NCBI GenBank assembly: GCA_002340095.1
Contig: DDKS01000025.1
Coordinates: forward strand, 1 to 21,940
Origin: Betaproteobacteria bacterium UBA2592
Lineage (GTDB): Bacteria; Pseudomonadota; Gammaproteobacteria; Burkholderiales; Rhodocyclaceae
DNA length: 21,940 nt
Direction of reading: 5' to 3'
Shown: positions 14,060 through 21,940 of the stretch, piece after piece
Layout of the letters: the number at the start of each line of letters is the position of its first letter
How positions within the stretch are numbered: position 1 is the stretch's first letter
Translations under genes and position numbers: made by a program
Notes under the pieces: model-generated
Told to the model about the DNA's origin: nothing
Seen by the model: the letters and a program-made list of their open reading frames with translations, nothing else
Databases searched by the model: none

Positions 14060-14539
14060 ATGCAGCCCGATGTGGTGGTCTTCGCCATCGGCAACCCCAG
14101 CCGGGGCGACGACGCCATCGGGCCGCTCCTGATGGAGCGCCTGCGCGGCTGGCTGTCCGTCCAGGCCGAAGGCGCCCGTTTCGAGCTGGTGGAGGATTTC
14201 CAGCTCCAGGTGGAGCACGCCCTGGACCTGGAAGGCCGTTCCCTGGCCCTGTTCATCGACGCCGGCAGCGGCACCCCCGCGCCTTTTCACTTCGCCCCCC
14301 TGCAGGCGGCGGCGGATTTCACCCACACCTCCCACGCCCTGGGGCCGGAAACCGTGCTGCACGTGTACCAGAAGCTCCAGGGCTGTCCGCCCCCCCCGGC
14401 CTTCGTGCTCTGTGTGCGGGGCGAAGCCTTCACGCTGGGCGAGCCCCTGAGCGCTGCGGCCCAGGCCCATCTGGAAGTGGCCTGGCAGAAGCTCCAGGCC
14501 CTGTGCCAGGCCCCGTCGGCAGCGGCCTGGGGCGTATAA
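14060..14539 (+). CDS. hoxW: Hydrogenase maturation protease HoxW
   Basis: An endopeptidase of the HycI/HyaD family (159 residues) that removes the C-terminal tail of HoxH after nickel insertion; cytoplasmic. The N-terminal motif FAIGNPSRGDDAIGPLL is diagnostic, with the metal-sensing Asp in the GDDAIG stretch. A second conserved acidic site is LFIDAGSG near residue 72, and a third family position is probably the THTSHALGPETVL segment with a His near residue 93. The length fits HoxW, which is somewhat shorter than the proteases of membrane-bound hydrogenases. It begins 9 bases after hoxH. It is the last hydrogenase gene here: no hypA-F or regulatory hox genes follow, so nickel and CN/CO assembly must be encoded elsewhere. 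Confidence 0.92.
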   Translation: MQPDVVVFAIGNPSRGDDAIGPLLMERLRGWLSVQAEGARFELVEDFQLQVEHALDLEGRSLALFIDAGSGTPAPFHFAPLQAAADFTHTSHALGPETVLHVYQKLQGCPPPPAFVLCVRGEAFTLGEPLSAAAQAHLEVAWQKLQALCQAPSAAAWGV

Positions 14540-14540
14540 T
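14535..14540 (+). promoter_or_regulatory. Possible -10 box for the efflux operon
   Basis: A perfect TATAAT overlaps the last codons of hoxW, about 100 bases before the HlyD-type gene. No convincing -35 box is seen near 14512-14518, and the match includes the hoxW stop codon TAA, so it may be chance. Confidence 0.25.
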
Positions 14541-14642
14541 CAAACCGGCCCCGCCATTTTCTCCTGTCATTTTCCTGGCTGATTGGCATGGCTGGATCTC
14601 GGCCGGCATCCCGGGGTGGGGTCAACCTGGAGCCCGTTCATC

Positions 14643-15608
14643 ATGTCAAAGCGCACCCTCCTGTTTCTCGGCTTGTTGGTGCTGGCTGCCCTGGCGGCGG
14701 CCTGGTGGGTTCTCCGACCCGCTCCCCTGCCCGAATGGATAGCCGCCGGCAACGGCCGGCTCGAGGCGATGGAAGTGGATGTGGCCACCAAGGTGGCGGG
14801 CCGTCTCCTCACGCTGGGACCGAAAGAGGGGGACAGGGTGGAAGCCGGGCAGGTGGTGGCCACCCTGGATGCAGAAGACCTGGCCGCCCGTCTCAGGGCG
14901 CTCGAAGCCCAGGTGCGCCAGGCCCGGGAAGCCGCCCGGGAAGCCCGGGCCGGGGTGGGCAAGGCGACGGCGGATGCGCGGCTGGCGGGCCAGGTGCTGG
15001 CCCGTACCCGGCAGCTGGTGGACAAGGGCTTTCTCTCCAGCCAGCGCCTGGACCAGGACCGGGCCGCCCAGCAGGGGGCCGATGCCGCCCTGGCGGCGGC
15101 CCGCACCCGGGTGGCGGAAGCCGAGGCCAGCGTGGCGGCAGCCGAGGCCCAGGTGGAAAGCCTGCGGGCCACCCTGGCGGACAGCACCCTCAAGGCCCCC
15201 ATCAGCGGCCGGGTGTTGTACCGGTTGGCGGAGCCGGGCGAGGTCCTGGCGGCAGGCGGCAAGGCCCTGACGCTCCTTGATACCAGCGATTTCTTCATGA
15301 CCCTGTTCCTGCCCACCGCCGAGGCGGGCCGGGTTGCTCCCGGCACTCCCGCCCGCATCCTGCTCGATGCCTGGCCCGACGAACCCATTCCCGCCCGGGT
15401 CAGCTTCGTGGCGCCCAAGGCCCAGTTCACGCCCCGGGAGGTGGAAACCCGGAGCGAGCGGGAGAAGCTCATGTTCCGCATCAAGGTGCGGGTGGATGAG
15501 GAATGGCTGGCAGCCCACCAGGGGCGCCTCAACAGCGGCGTGCCCGGCATGGCCTATGTGAGCCTGGACCCGGCCCGGCCCTGGCCGGAATTCCTGCGCC
15601 TGCCCTGA
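14643..15608 (+). CDS. HlyD-type membrane fusion protein (YhiI/YbhG-like)
   Basis: The periplasmic adaptor of an ABC export system, 321 residues. It begins with Lys-Arg and one hydrophobic helix (residues about 5-22, LLFLGLLVLAALAAAWWVL) that anchors it in the inner membrane. A first half-lipoyl segment (ATKVAGRLLTLGPKEGD... VVATLDAEDL) is near residues 45-80. A long Ala/Arg/Gln-rich alpha-helical hairpin, predicted coiled coil, spans about 80-180. The second half-lipoyl segment (LKAPISGRVLYRLAEPGE) is near 185-200, followed by beta-barrel strands. ATG 14643 has GGAG at 14629-14632; an earlier in-frame ATG at 14583 would place 20 extra residues before the membrane helix and is unlikely. It precedes the ABC genes by 9 bases, in the order of E. 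coli yhiI-rbbA-yhhJ. Substrate unknown. Confidence 0.9.
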   Translation: MSKRTLLFLGLLVLAALAAAWWVLRPAPLPEWIAAGNGRLEAMEVDVATKVAGRLLTLGPKEGDRVEAGQVVATLDAEDLAARLRALEAQVRQAREAAREARAGVGKATADARLAGQVLARTRQLVDKGFLSSQRLDQDRAAQQGADAALAAARTRVAEAEASVAAAEAQVESLRATLADSTLKAPISGRVLYRLAEPGEVLAAGGKALTLLDTSDFFMTLFLPTAEAGRVAPGTPARILLDAWPDEPIPARVSFVAPKAQFTPREVETRSEREKLMFRIKVRVDEEWLAAHQGRLNSGVPGMAYVSLDPARPWPEFLRLP

Positions 15609-15617
15609 GCTTTGTCC

Positions 15618-18383
15618 ATGGATGGCAAGCTCTCTTGCGCGGCCCGTCTGACGGGGGTCAGCCACTTTTACGGCAAAAGCGGCAGGGTGGCTGCCCTGGG
15701 CGGGGTCGATCTGGAGCTGCCCGCCGGCCTCATGGTGGGGCTGGTGGGGCCGGACGGGGTGGGGAAATCGACGCTCCTGGCCCTGGTTGCCGGCGCCCGC
15801 AAGCTGCAGCAGGGCCGGGTGGAGGTGCTCGGGGTGGACATGGCGGACGCCCGGGGGCGCCAGGGCCTGCAGCCTCGCATTGCCTACATGCCCCAGGGCC
15901 TGGGGCGCAATCTCTATCCCACCCTCTCCGTGTTCGAGAACGTGGATTTCTTCGGTCGCCTGTTCGGCCTGGGGCGGCGTGAACGTCAGCAGCGCATTGA
16001 CGAACTGCTCCTGGGGACGGGTCTCGCCCTCTTCCGGGACCGTCCCGCCGCCAAGCTCTCCGGCGGCATGAAGCAGAAGCTGGGTCTTTGCTGCGCCCTG
16101 ATCCATGACCCGGACCTGCTCATCCTGGACGAACCCACCACCGGGGTGGATCCCCTGTCCCGGCGCCAGTTCTGGGCTCTGGTCAAGCAGCTGCGCCAGC
16201 GCCGACCGGGCATGAGCGTGCTGGTGGCCACCGCCTACATGGAGGAGGCGGATGCCTTCGACAGGCTGGTGGCCATGGATGGCGGCCGGGTGCTGGGGAC
16301 CGGGACCCCCGCCGAACTCCGGGCCCGAACCGGGGCCGGCAGCCTGGAGGAGGCCTTCATCCGCCTCCTGCCGGAGGAGCGGCGGGTGGGGCACGGCAGT
16401 CTGGTGATTCCGCCCCGGCCAGGGGATGGGGACGGGGATTGGGCCATCGAGGCGGAGGGCCTGACCCAGCGTTTTGGCGACTTCACCGCCGTGGACCGGG
16501 TCAGCTTCCGGATCGGCCGGGGGGAGATCTTCGGTTTCCTGGGCTCCAACGGTTGCGGCAAGACCACCACCATGAAGATGCTCACGGGGCTCCTGCCCCC
16601 CACGGAGGGCCAGGCCCGCCTGTTCGGCCGTCCGGTGGATGCATCGGACCTGGAGACCCGGCGCCAGGTGGGCTACATGAGCCAGTCCTTTTCCCTGTAC
16701 GGGGAGCTGACGGTGCGTCAGAACCTGGAGCTGCACGCCCGCCTGTTCCACCTGCCGGAAGACCGGCGGGAGGCGCGCATCCAGTCCCTGGTGCAGCAGT
16801 TCGGTCTGGAGGCTTATGGGGAGATGGTGGCGGAAAGCCTGCCCCTGGGCATCCGCCAGCGGCTCTCCCTGGCCGTGGCGGTGGTCCATGAGCCCCGGCT
16901 GCTGATCCTGGATGAGCCCACTTCCGGCGTGGACCCGGTGGCCCGGGACCAGTTCTGGGCGCTGCTGGTGCAGCTTTCCCGGGAGCAGGGGGTGACGATC
17001 TTCATCTCCACCCACTTCATGAACGAGGCCCAGCGCTGCGACCGCATCAGCCTCATGCATGCAGGCCGGGTGCTGGCCAGCGACACCCCCGCCGCCCTGG
17101 CCGGGGCCCGGGGCCAGGGCGACCTGGAAACCGCCTTCATCGCTTACCTGGAAGAGGCCCTGGCGGAAGAGGGGGGCGCGGACCAGGCAGCCGACACTCC
17201 GGCTCCCCGGGACCTGCCAGGGGAGGTCGCCCCGGAGGCAAGGCTGAGGCGCCAGCCGGGTTTTTCCCTGGGGCGGCTGTTGGGCTATGCCTACCGGGAG
17301 GGCCTGGAACTGTATCGGGACCCGATTCGCCTCGCTTTCGCCCTGTTGGGGTCGGTGCTGCTGATGTTCGTGCTGGGCTACGGCATTTCCCTGGATGTGG
17401 AGGGGCTGCGCTTTGCGGTGCTGGACCGGGACGACAGCCCCGAGAGCCGGGCCTATGTGCAGAACATCGCGGGCTCCCGCTACTTCATCGAACGGCCACC
17501 CCTGGCCAGCCTGAATGAACTGGACCGGCGCATGAGGAAGGGCGAGCTTTCCCTGGCCCTGGAGATTCCCCCGGGCTTTGGCCGCGACCTGCGCAGCGGT
17601 CGAAAGCCCCAGGTGGGGGTCTGGGTGGATGGGGCCATGCCCTATCGGGGCGAGACCATCCGGGGCTACGTCCAGGGCATGCACCAGCAGTATCTGGAGG
17701 AGATGCAGCGCAGGGCCACGGGACAGGCGCCGACAGCGGCGGCCAGCCTGGAATCCCGCTACCGTTACAACCAGGATTTCAAAAGCCTCTACGCCATGGT
17801 GCCCGCGGTGATTCCCCTGCTGCTGGTGTTCATCCCGGCCATCCTCACGGCCCTGGGGGTGGTGCGGGAGAAGGAACTGGGCTCCATCACCAACTTTTAC
17901 GTCACCCCGGTGACCCGGCTGGAATTCCTGCTCGGCAAGCAGCTGCCCTATGTGCTCCTGTCCCTGGCCAGTTTCTTCCTCTTGGTGCTGCAGGCCCTCT
18001 GGGTTTTTGACGTGCCCCTGAAGGGCAGCTTTCCCACCCTGGCCCTGGGGGCCTTCCTGTATGTGCTGGCCACCACCGGACTGGGGCTGTTCATGTCCAC
18101 CTTCACCCGCACCCAGATCGCCGCCCTGTTCGGCACCGCCATCCTCACCATGCTGCCCACCGTGCAGTTTTCCGGCCTGACCACCCCGGTGAGCGCCCTG
18201 GAGGGTTTCGGCTACTGGGTGGGCCAGTTCTATCCGGCCAGCTATTTCCTGGTCATCAGCCGGGGCGTGTTCACCAAGGCCCTGGAATTCCGGGACCTGG
18301 TCTGGCAGCTGTTGGCCCTGGCGGCCTTCACCCCGGTGCTCTGGGCCTTGTGTGCGGTACTGCTGAAGAAGCAGGAGGACTGA
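15618..18383 (+). CDS. RbbA-like ABC transporter: two ATPase domains fused to an ABC-2 permease
   Basis: A 921-residue fusion. ATPase 1 (residues about 5-240) has Walker A GPDGVGKST at 44-52, signature LSGGMKQKL and Walker B LLILDEPTTGVDP. ATPase 2 (about 270-510) has Walker A GSNGCGKTT at 309-317 and Walker B LLILDEPTSGVDP, but its signature reads LPLGIRQRL instead of LSGGQ; the same form is recalled for E. coli RbbA. From about residue 540 an ABC-2 permease domain follows: one helix (LAFALLGSVLLMFVLGYGIS), a large periplasmic part, then about five helices with VREKELGSITNFYVTP between them. This layout is that of RbbA (YhiH), described as a ribosome-associated ATPase, though with the HlyD and permease neighbours an exporter role is equally likely. 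The TTG at 15612 is an alternative start. Confidence 0.93.
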   Translation: MDGKLSCAARLTGVSHFYGKSGRVAALGGVDLELPAGLMVGLVGPDGVGKSTLLALVAGARKLQQGRVEVLGVDMADARGRQGLQPRIAYMPQGLGRNLYPTLSVFENVDFFGRLFGLGRRERQQRIDELLLGTGLALFRDRPAAKLSGGMKQKLGLCCALIHDPDLLILDEPTTGVDPLSRRQFWALVKQLRQRRPGMSVLVATAYMEEADAFDRLVAMDGGRVLGTGTPAELRARTGAGSLEEAFIRLLPEERRVGHGSLVIPPRPGDGDGDWAIEAEGLTQRFGDFTAVDRVSFRIGRGEIFGFLGSNGCGKTTTMKMLTGLLPPTEGQARLFGRPVDASDLETRRQVGYMSQSFSLYGELTVRQNLELHARLFHLPEDRREARIQSLVQQFGLEAYGEMVAESLPLGIRQRLSLAVAVVHEPRLLILDEPTSGVDPVARDQFWALLVQLSREQGVTIFISTHFMNEAQRCDRISLMHAGRVLASDTPAALAGARGQGDLETAFIAYLEEALAEEGGADQAADTPAPRDLPGEVAPEARLRRQPGFSLGRLLGYAYREGLELYRDPIRLAFALLGSVLLMFVLGYGISLDVEGLRFAVLDRDDSPESRAYVQNIAGSRYFIERPPLASLNELDRRMRKGELSLALEIPPGFGRDLRSGRKPQVGVWVDGAMPYRGETIRGYVQGMHQQYLEEMQRRATGQAPTAAASLESRYRYNQDFKSLYAMVPAVIPLLLVFIPAILTALGVVREKELGSITNFYVTPVTRLEFLLGKQLPYVLLSLASFFLLVLQALWVFDVPLKGSFPTLALGAFLYVLATTGLGLFMSTFTRTQIAALFGTAILTMLPTVQFSGLTTPVSALEGFGYWVGQFYPASYFLVISRGVFTKALEFRDLVWQLLALAAFTPVLWALCAVLLKKQED

Positions 18384-18385
18384 GC

Positions 18386-19528
18386 ATGGGCGGCTGGCGG
18401 CATTCCCTCATCAACATCTACCGGCTGGGCCTGAAGGAGCTGCGCTCCCTGGCGGCGGACAAGGTGCTCCTGGCGCTGATGATCTGGGCTTTCTCCGGCG
18501 CCATCTACGAGGCGGCCACCGGGGTGTCCCAGGAACTCAACCATGCCGCCGTGGCCATCGTCGATGAGGACAACTCACCGTTGTCCCGGCGCTTTGCCGA
18601 TGCCCTCTATCCTCCCTATTTCAAGGCGCCCGAGTACATCCGCCTGAACCAGGTGGATCCGGCCATGGATCAGGGGCGCTATTCCTTCGTGCTCATCATT
18701 CCGGCTCATTTCCAGCGGGACCTGGCTTCCGGCCGACAGCCCGAACTGCAGCTCAATGTGGATGCCACGGTGATGAGCCAGGCCTTCATCGGCAGCAGCT
18801 ACATCAGCCAGATCGTGCAGGGGGAGATCAACGTGTTCCTGACCGGACGGCGCGAAGGGGCAGGGAGCCCGCCGGTGCAGCTGGTGACTCGGGCCCGCTT
18901 CAATCCCAATCTCAAAGGCTATTGGTTTGGCGGGGTGATGGAGGTCATCAACAACCTGACCATGCTCACCATCATCCTGGTGGGGGCCGCCTTCATCCGG
19001 GAGCGGGAGCACGGCACCCTGGAGCATCTGCTGGTGCTGCCCCTGAAGCCTCTGGAAATCATGCTGGCCAAGATCTGGGCGAATGGGGTCGCGGTACTGC
19101 TGGGGGCGGGCTTTGCCCTGACGGTGGTGATCCAGTGGGTGCTCAAGGTGCCCATCGCCGGTTCGGTGCCCCTGTTCCTGGGGGCGGCGGCGGTTTACCT
19201 GTTCGCGGCGGCTTCCATCGGCATTTTCCTGGGCACCCTGGCCCGGTCCATGCCGCAGCTGGGGCTGCTCATCATCCTCACCATCCTGCCCCTGCAGATG
19301 CTGTCGGGTGGGGTGACGCCCCGGGAGAGCATGCCCCAGATGGTGCAGGACCTGATGTTGCTGACGCCCACCACCTACTTCGTGCGGCTGGCCCAGGCCA
19401 TTCTCTACCGGGGTGCCGGGGTGGAGCAGGTGTGGGGGGATTTTCTTGCCATGGGAGTCCTGGGGGCGGTGTTCTTTGTCCTGGCCCTGCACCGCTTCCG
19501 CCGGGCGGTGGCGCAAACGCAGGTGTAG
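18386..19528 (+). CDS. ABC-2 type permease (YhhJ-like)
   Basis: An inner-membrane permease of 380 residues that pairs with the preceding ATPase/permease fusion. One helix near residues 27-45 (LLALMIWAFSGAIYE) is followed by a periplasmic domain of about 140 residues. Then there are five helices from about residue 190 onward, beginning NLTMLTIILVGAAFIREREHGTLEHLL, which holds the conserved E-x-E-x-G-T cytoplasmic motif. Further along come LQMLSGGVTPRESMPQ and LTPTTYFVRLAQAILYRGAG, both typical of the YhhJ/YbhR group. ATG 18386 is chosen because AGGAGG at 18373-18378 is ideally spaced and the preceding stop is 2 bases away; an upstream in-frame start at 18350 lies inside the previous gene. It is the last gene of the operon. 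Confidence 0.92.
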   Translation: MGGWRHSLINIYRLGLKELRSLAADKVLLALMIWAFSGAIYEAATGVSQELNHAAVAIVDEDNSPLSRRFADALYPPYFKAPEYIRLNQVDPAMDQGRYSFVLIIPAHFQRDLASGRQPELQLNVDATVMSQAFIGSSYISQIVQGEINVFLTGRREGAGSPPVQLVTRARFNPNLKGYWFGGVMEVINNLTMLTIILVGAAFIREREHGTLEHLLVLPLKPLEIMLAKIWANGVAVLLGAGFALTVVIQWVLKVPIAGSVPLFLGAAAVYLFAAASIGIFLGTLARSMPQLGLLIILTILPLQMLSGGVTPRESMPQMVQDLMLLTPTTYFVRLAQAILYRGAGVEQVWGDFLAMGVLGAVFFVLALHRFRRAVAQTQV

Positions 19529-19533
19529 TGCCA

Positions 19534-19554
19534 CCGGGCAGCGGGGCTGCCCGG
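19534..19554. terminator. Hairpin between convergent genes
   Basis: CCGGGCAG (19534-19541) and CTGCCCGG (19547-19554) form a perfect 8-bp stem with a 5-base loop. It sits between the ends of the permease gene and the universal stress protein gene, so it could terminate both. There is no T-run. Confidence 0.5.
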
Positions 19555-19563
19555 CAGGGCAGG

Positions 19564-20007
19564 TCAGCGATAGACCAGGACGGGAATCTTGGAGTGGGTC
19601 AGGACCTTGTTGGTCTCGCTGCCCAGGAGCAGGCCGCTGATGCCCTTGCGACCGTGGGATGCCATGAAGATCAGATCGCAGCCGGCCTGTTCGGCGGCCT
19701 CGATGATGGCTTCGTAGGGGATGTCGCTGGTGGTGCTCAGGGTCTGGCATTCGACGCCGGCCTCGGCGCATTGCGCCCTGGCGAAGTCGAGAATCTCGCT
19801 GGCCTGCTGGTCGGCCATCTCGGCAAACTTCTCCGGAGTGGTGGGGTCGATCAGGGCACCTTCGCCAAAGTAAGTGACCGGGTACTCGGGCTTGGCAAAG
19901 AAGGCGGTGATGCGGGCGCCGGTTTCCCGGGCGAAGGCGACGGCCCGCTTGATGGCGTCCTGGGAGAGCTGGGAGCCATCGGTCGGAACCAGAATGTGTT
20001 TGAACAT
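19564..20007 (-). CDS. Universal stress protein (UspA family)
   Basis: A small cytoplasmic protein of 147 residues, the usual single-domain length. The N-terminal strand and loop MFKHILVPTDGSQLS and the C-terminal ATP-binding motif (ASHGRKGISGLLLGSETNKVL, a G-x2-G-x9-G-S/T-type pattern) are both present, which places it with ATP-binding UspFG/MJ0577-like members. The final strand IPVLVYR is also typical. It likely helps survival under starvation or redox stress; the exact target is not known for most family members. The start at 20007 has a strong ribosome binding site (AGGAGG) 6 bases away. It is transcribed away from phaC and toward the efflux operon, with 137 bases between the two divergent start codons. 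Confidence 0.93.
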   Translation of the reverse strand: MFKHILVPTDGSQLSQDAIKRAVAFARETGARITAFFAKPEYPVTYFGEGALIDPTTPEKFAEMADQQASEILDFARAQCAEAGVECQTLSTTSDIPYEAIIEAAEQAGCDLIFMASHGRKGISGLLLGSETNKVLTHSKIPVLVYR

Positions 20008-20107
20008 GAAAACCTCCTCGGTCTGGCAGTTTTGTGATGCAGCAGGGATGGACTCATCCTACCCCAGCCCGTCGGGAAATCAAGCTGGAACAAGCGGTGC
20101 CGGCCTG

Positions 20108-20116
20108 TGGTATAAG
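20108..20116 (+). promoter_or_regulatory. Extended -10 promoter for phaC
   Basis: TGGTATAAG carries a TATAAG -10 box (20111-20116) preceded by the TGn extension, 28 bases before the phaC start codon. The -35 is weak. Transcription would start near 20123, and GGAG at 20131-20134 serves as ribosome binding site. Confidence 0.45.
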
Positions 20117-20144
20117 GGGAACTTGATTGACGGAGATTCACACC

Positions 20145-21899
20145 ATGACAGCCAGCCAGCCTTCCTCCAGGGGTCACAAGGGTTTTGATCTTGAAACGGC
20201 CAGCCCCATCGAGATGGTGGGAGAGAGCCTGAGCAAGCATCTGGATCCGTTCGGGGTGACCACCTCCCTGCTCAACGCCCAGATGGCCTGGCTGCTGCAT
20301 CCTCAGGAAATGGTGCGGGCCCTGTCTTCCCTGTCCGGCGATCTGGTCGCCCTCCAGGCCCATGTGGTGCGCCGGGCTTTTGGCCTGCCTTCCGAGGATG
20401 TGGTCAAGCCCCATGCTGATGATGCCCGTTTCGCCGATCCGGTGTGGGACAACTCCCCGACCTGGGACATCATCAAGGAGTGGTATCTGGCCTTCACCCA
20501 CCGACTCCAGGATATGTATTTCGAGACCCCGGGGCTGTCCGACAAGGAGCGGCGCCGGGCTGCTTTCTGGCTGCGCAAGTGGCTGAACGCGGTGGCCCCC
20601 ACCAATTTCTTCTGGACCAATCCCGTAGCCCTGCGCAAGTATGTGGAAACCCATGGGGAGAGCCTCGCCAATGGCTTGCGCAATTTCCTGCGGGATGCCC
20701 AGGCCCGCAACATCCAGATGGTGGAGGAGAACGCTTTCCAGGTGGGCAAGGACCTGGCAGTGACACCGGGCAAGGTGGTGTTCCGTAACCGCCTGCTGGA
20801 GATCATCCACTACACCCCGACCACCAGCCAGGTGCGCTCGGTTCCGGTCCTGATCATCACCCCCTGGATCAACAAGTTCTACATCCTCGACCTCAATCCC
20901 AAGAAGAGCATGGTCAAGTATCTGGTGGATCAGGGCTTTTCCGTGTTCATCACGAGCTGGAAGAATCCGGGCTCCGACATGGCCGGCATCACCTTCGACG
21001 ATTATCTGCGCGAGGGGGTCAACGAGGCGGTCGAGATGGTGCGCAGCTTCTGTGAGGTGCCCAAGGTGCATCTGGTGGGCTACTGCATCGGCGGTACCCT
21101 GGTTTCCACCTACATGGCCTGGGCCAACCGCCAGTTTGCCGCCGACAGGATGCCCGTGGTCGACTGGACTCTGTTTACGACCCTGACGGATTTCTCCCAC
21201 CCCGGGGACATCGAGGTCTTCATCGACGAGGCCAGCATCCGCGCCCTGGAGGAGTCCATGGCCAAGAAGGGCTACCTGGACGGCAGCGAGATGGCCTCGG
21301 CCTTTCGCATGCTGCGCTCCAACAGCCTGGTCTGGCACTACTGGGTGCACAGTTATCTCTATGGCGAGTCCCTGCCGCCCTTTGACGTACTCTACTGGAA
21401 CATGGACAGCACGCGGATGCCCCAGGCCATGCACAGCTTCTATCTGCGCGAGATGTATCTGCAGAACAACCTCATCAAGCGCGACAAGCTCAACATTGCC
21501 GGCCAGCCCATCGACCTGCGCCGCATCACCCAGCCCCTCTACGCGGTCACGGCGGAGGACGATCACATCGCGCCCTGGGCCCAGTGCTACCGGATCCGCA
21601 AATACGTCAATGTGGAAGCCCCGGTGCGCTTCGTGCTGTCCACCTCGGGCCACATCCTCGGCATCGTCAATCCGCCGGTCAACCCGCCGAAGCGGGCTTA
21701 CTGGGCCGGGGAGCCCCTGCCCAACGAGCACTACGAGGAATGGTTGAAGCGCAGCCGCAAGCAGCCGGGAACCTGGTGGGAAGACTGGGTTCGCTGGTTG
21801 CAGGAGCGGGGGGGCGAACTTATCGACGCGCCGCCGGTCGAAACCCGCAAGTATCCTGCCCTGGCCGATGCGCCCGGAACTTATGTTCTGGAAAAGTGA
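20145..21899 (+). CDS. phaC: Class I poly(3-hydroxyalkanoate) synthase
   Basis: Polymerises 3-hydroxyacyl-CoA (mainly C4-C5) into storage polyester at the granule surface. The 584-residue length is that of class I synthases. The catalytic domain is an alpha/beta hydrolase with a lipase-like box G-Y-C-I-G-G, where C314 is the nucleophile. The Asp is D473 in EDDHIAPW and the general-base His is about H503 in SGHILGIVNPP. Other family segments are PTNFFWTNPVALRKYVET, TPWINKFYILDLNPKKS, FITSWKNPGSDM and DFSHPGDIEVFID. The start ATG 20145 follows GGAG by 10 bases; TTG 20127 in frame is less likely. No phaA, phaB or phasin gene is visible in the 41 bases that remain, although a bare ATG at 21934 could begin another gene. 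Confidence 0.96.
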   Translation: MTASQPSSRGHKGFDLETASPIEMVGESLSKHLDPFGVTTSLLNAQMAWLLHPQEMVRALSSLSGDLVALQAHVVRRAFGLPSEDVVKPHADDARFADPVWDNSPTWDIIKEWYLAFTHRLQDMYFETPGLSDKERRRAAFWLRKWLNAVAPTNFFWTNPVALRKYVETHGESLANGLRNFLRDAQARNIQMVEENAFQVGKDLAVTPGKVVFRNRLLEIIHYTPTTSQVRSVPVLIITPWINKFYILDLNPKKSMVKYLVDQGFSVFITSWKNPGSDMAGITFDDYLREGVNEAVEMVRSFCEVPKVHLVGYCIGGTLVSTYMAWANRQFAADRMPVVDWTLFTTLTDFSHPGDIEVFIDEASIRALEESMAKKGYLDGSEMASAFRMLRSNSLVWHYWVHSYLYGESLPPFDVLYWNMDSTRMPQAMHSFYLREMYLQNNLIKRDKLNIAGQPIDLRRITQPLYAVTAEDDHIAPWAQCYRIRKYVNVEAPVRFVLSTSGHILGIVNPPVNPPKRAYWAGEPLPNEHYEEWLKRSRKQPGTWWEDWVRWLQERGGELIDAPPVETRKYPALADAPGTYVLEK

Positions 21900-21940
21900 T
21901 TCATTCCGAGGGGAAGTTCACCAGGGCAATCGCATGAAAG

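Noticed and set aside
14646..17684. A 1012-codon open frame on the minus strand, antisense to the HlyD and RbbA-like genes
   Set aside because: It is rich in Gln, His, Gly and Pro with no recognisable domain and mirrors the codon pattern of the true genes. Long antisense frames are expected at this GC content.
19851..21731. A 626-codon minus-strand open frame opposite phaC
   Set aside because: It has no conserved motif and runs through the phaC/uspA promoter region into uspA in another frame; phaC is unmistakable on the other strand.
21934..21940. ATG near the right edge as the start of a gene after phaC
   Set aside because: Only seven bases remain and no good ribosome binding site is seen at the right distance, so a gene cannot be supported.

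Overview
This GC-rich window (most third codon positions are G or C) carries tightly packed genes in several divergent and convergent blocks. It looks like chromosome of a Betaproteobacterium, probably of the Rhodocyclales type. That placement is inferred from the gene set: an NAD-coupled Hox hydrogenase, a FabI / MaoC-Pta / AckA cluster, an ETF plus ETF-ubiquinone oxidoreductase operon and a class I PHA synthase. No rRNA or other marker gene is present to confirm it. There is no CRISPR array, tRNA, rRNA, transposase or phage gene.

Layout. (1) 1-975: a terminator hairpin, then a 160-bp imperfect inverted repeat of the CACAGAG type that ends just before an unrecognised gene (214-975); that gene has faint resemblance to primase-polymerase motifs. 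(2) 1030-4336 (+): etfB-etfA-ETF-QO, overlapping genes that move electrons from acyl-CoA dehydrogenases to quinone, followed by a YqaA/DedA-type membrane protein (4445-5050). (3) 5055-9166 (-): a small MscS-like membrane protein, then an operon read fabI, maoC-pta fusion, ackA, ending in a perfect 9-bp hairpin. (4) 9167-9397: a divergent control region with a promoter for fabI and an FNR-like box placed for class II activation of the hydrogenase. (5) 9398-14539 (+): hoxF-hoxU-hoxY-hoxH-hoxW, a complete soluble NAD(H)-linked [NiFe]-hydrogenase with its own maturation protease but no hyp genes here. (6) 14643-19528 (+): an HlyD adaptor, an RbbA-like double ATPase/permease fusion and a second ABC-2 permease, matching the E. 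coli yhiI-rbbA-yhhJ order. (7) 19564-20007 (-): a universal stress protein, divergent from (8) 20145-21899 (+): phaC, class I poly(3-hydroxyalkanoate) synthase.

How it fits together (inference). Much of the window handles reducing power and acyl-CoA: the hydrogenase exchanges electrons between H2 and NAD(H); ETF/ETF-QO drains acyl-CoA oxidation into the quinone pool; Pta/AckA converts acyl-CoA to acyl-phosphate and ATP; PhaC stores hydroxyacyl-CoA as polymer. This suits a facultative organism facing shifts in oxygen and carbon supply.

The most noteworthy points are: a MaoC domain whose catalytic His is replaced by Val; the orphan gene whose ribosome binding site appears to lie inside an inverted repeat; a HoxF whose NuoE-like domain keeps only half of the usual [2Fe-2S] ligands; and the well-placed FNR-like box. 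I did not find a clearly new multi-gene system. The remaining genes belong to known families.
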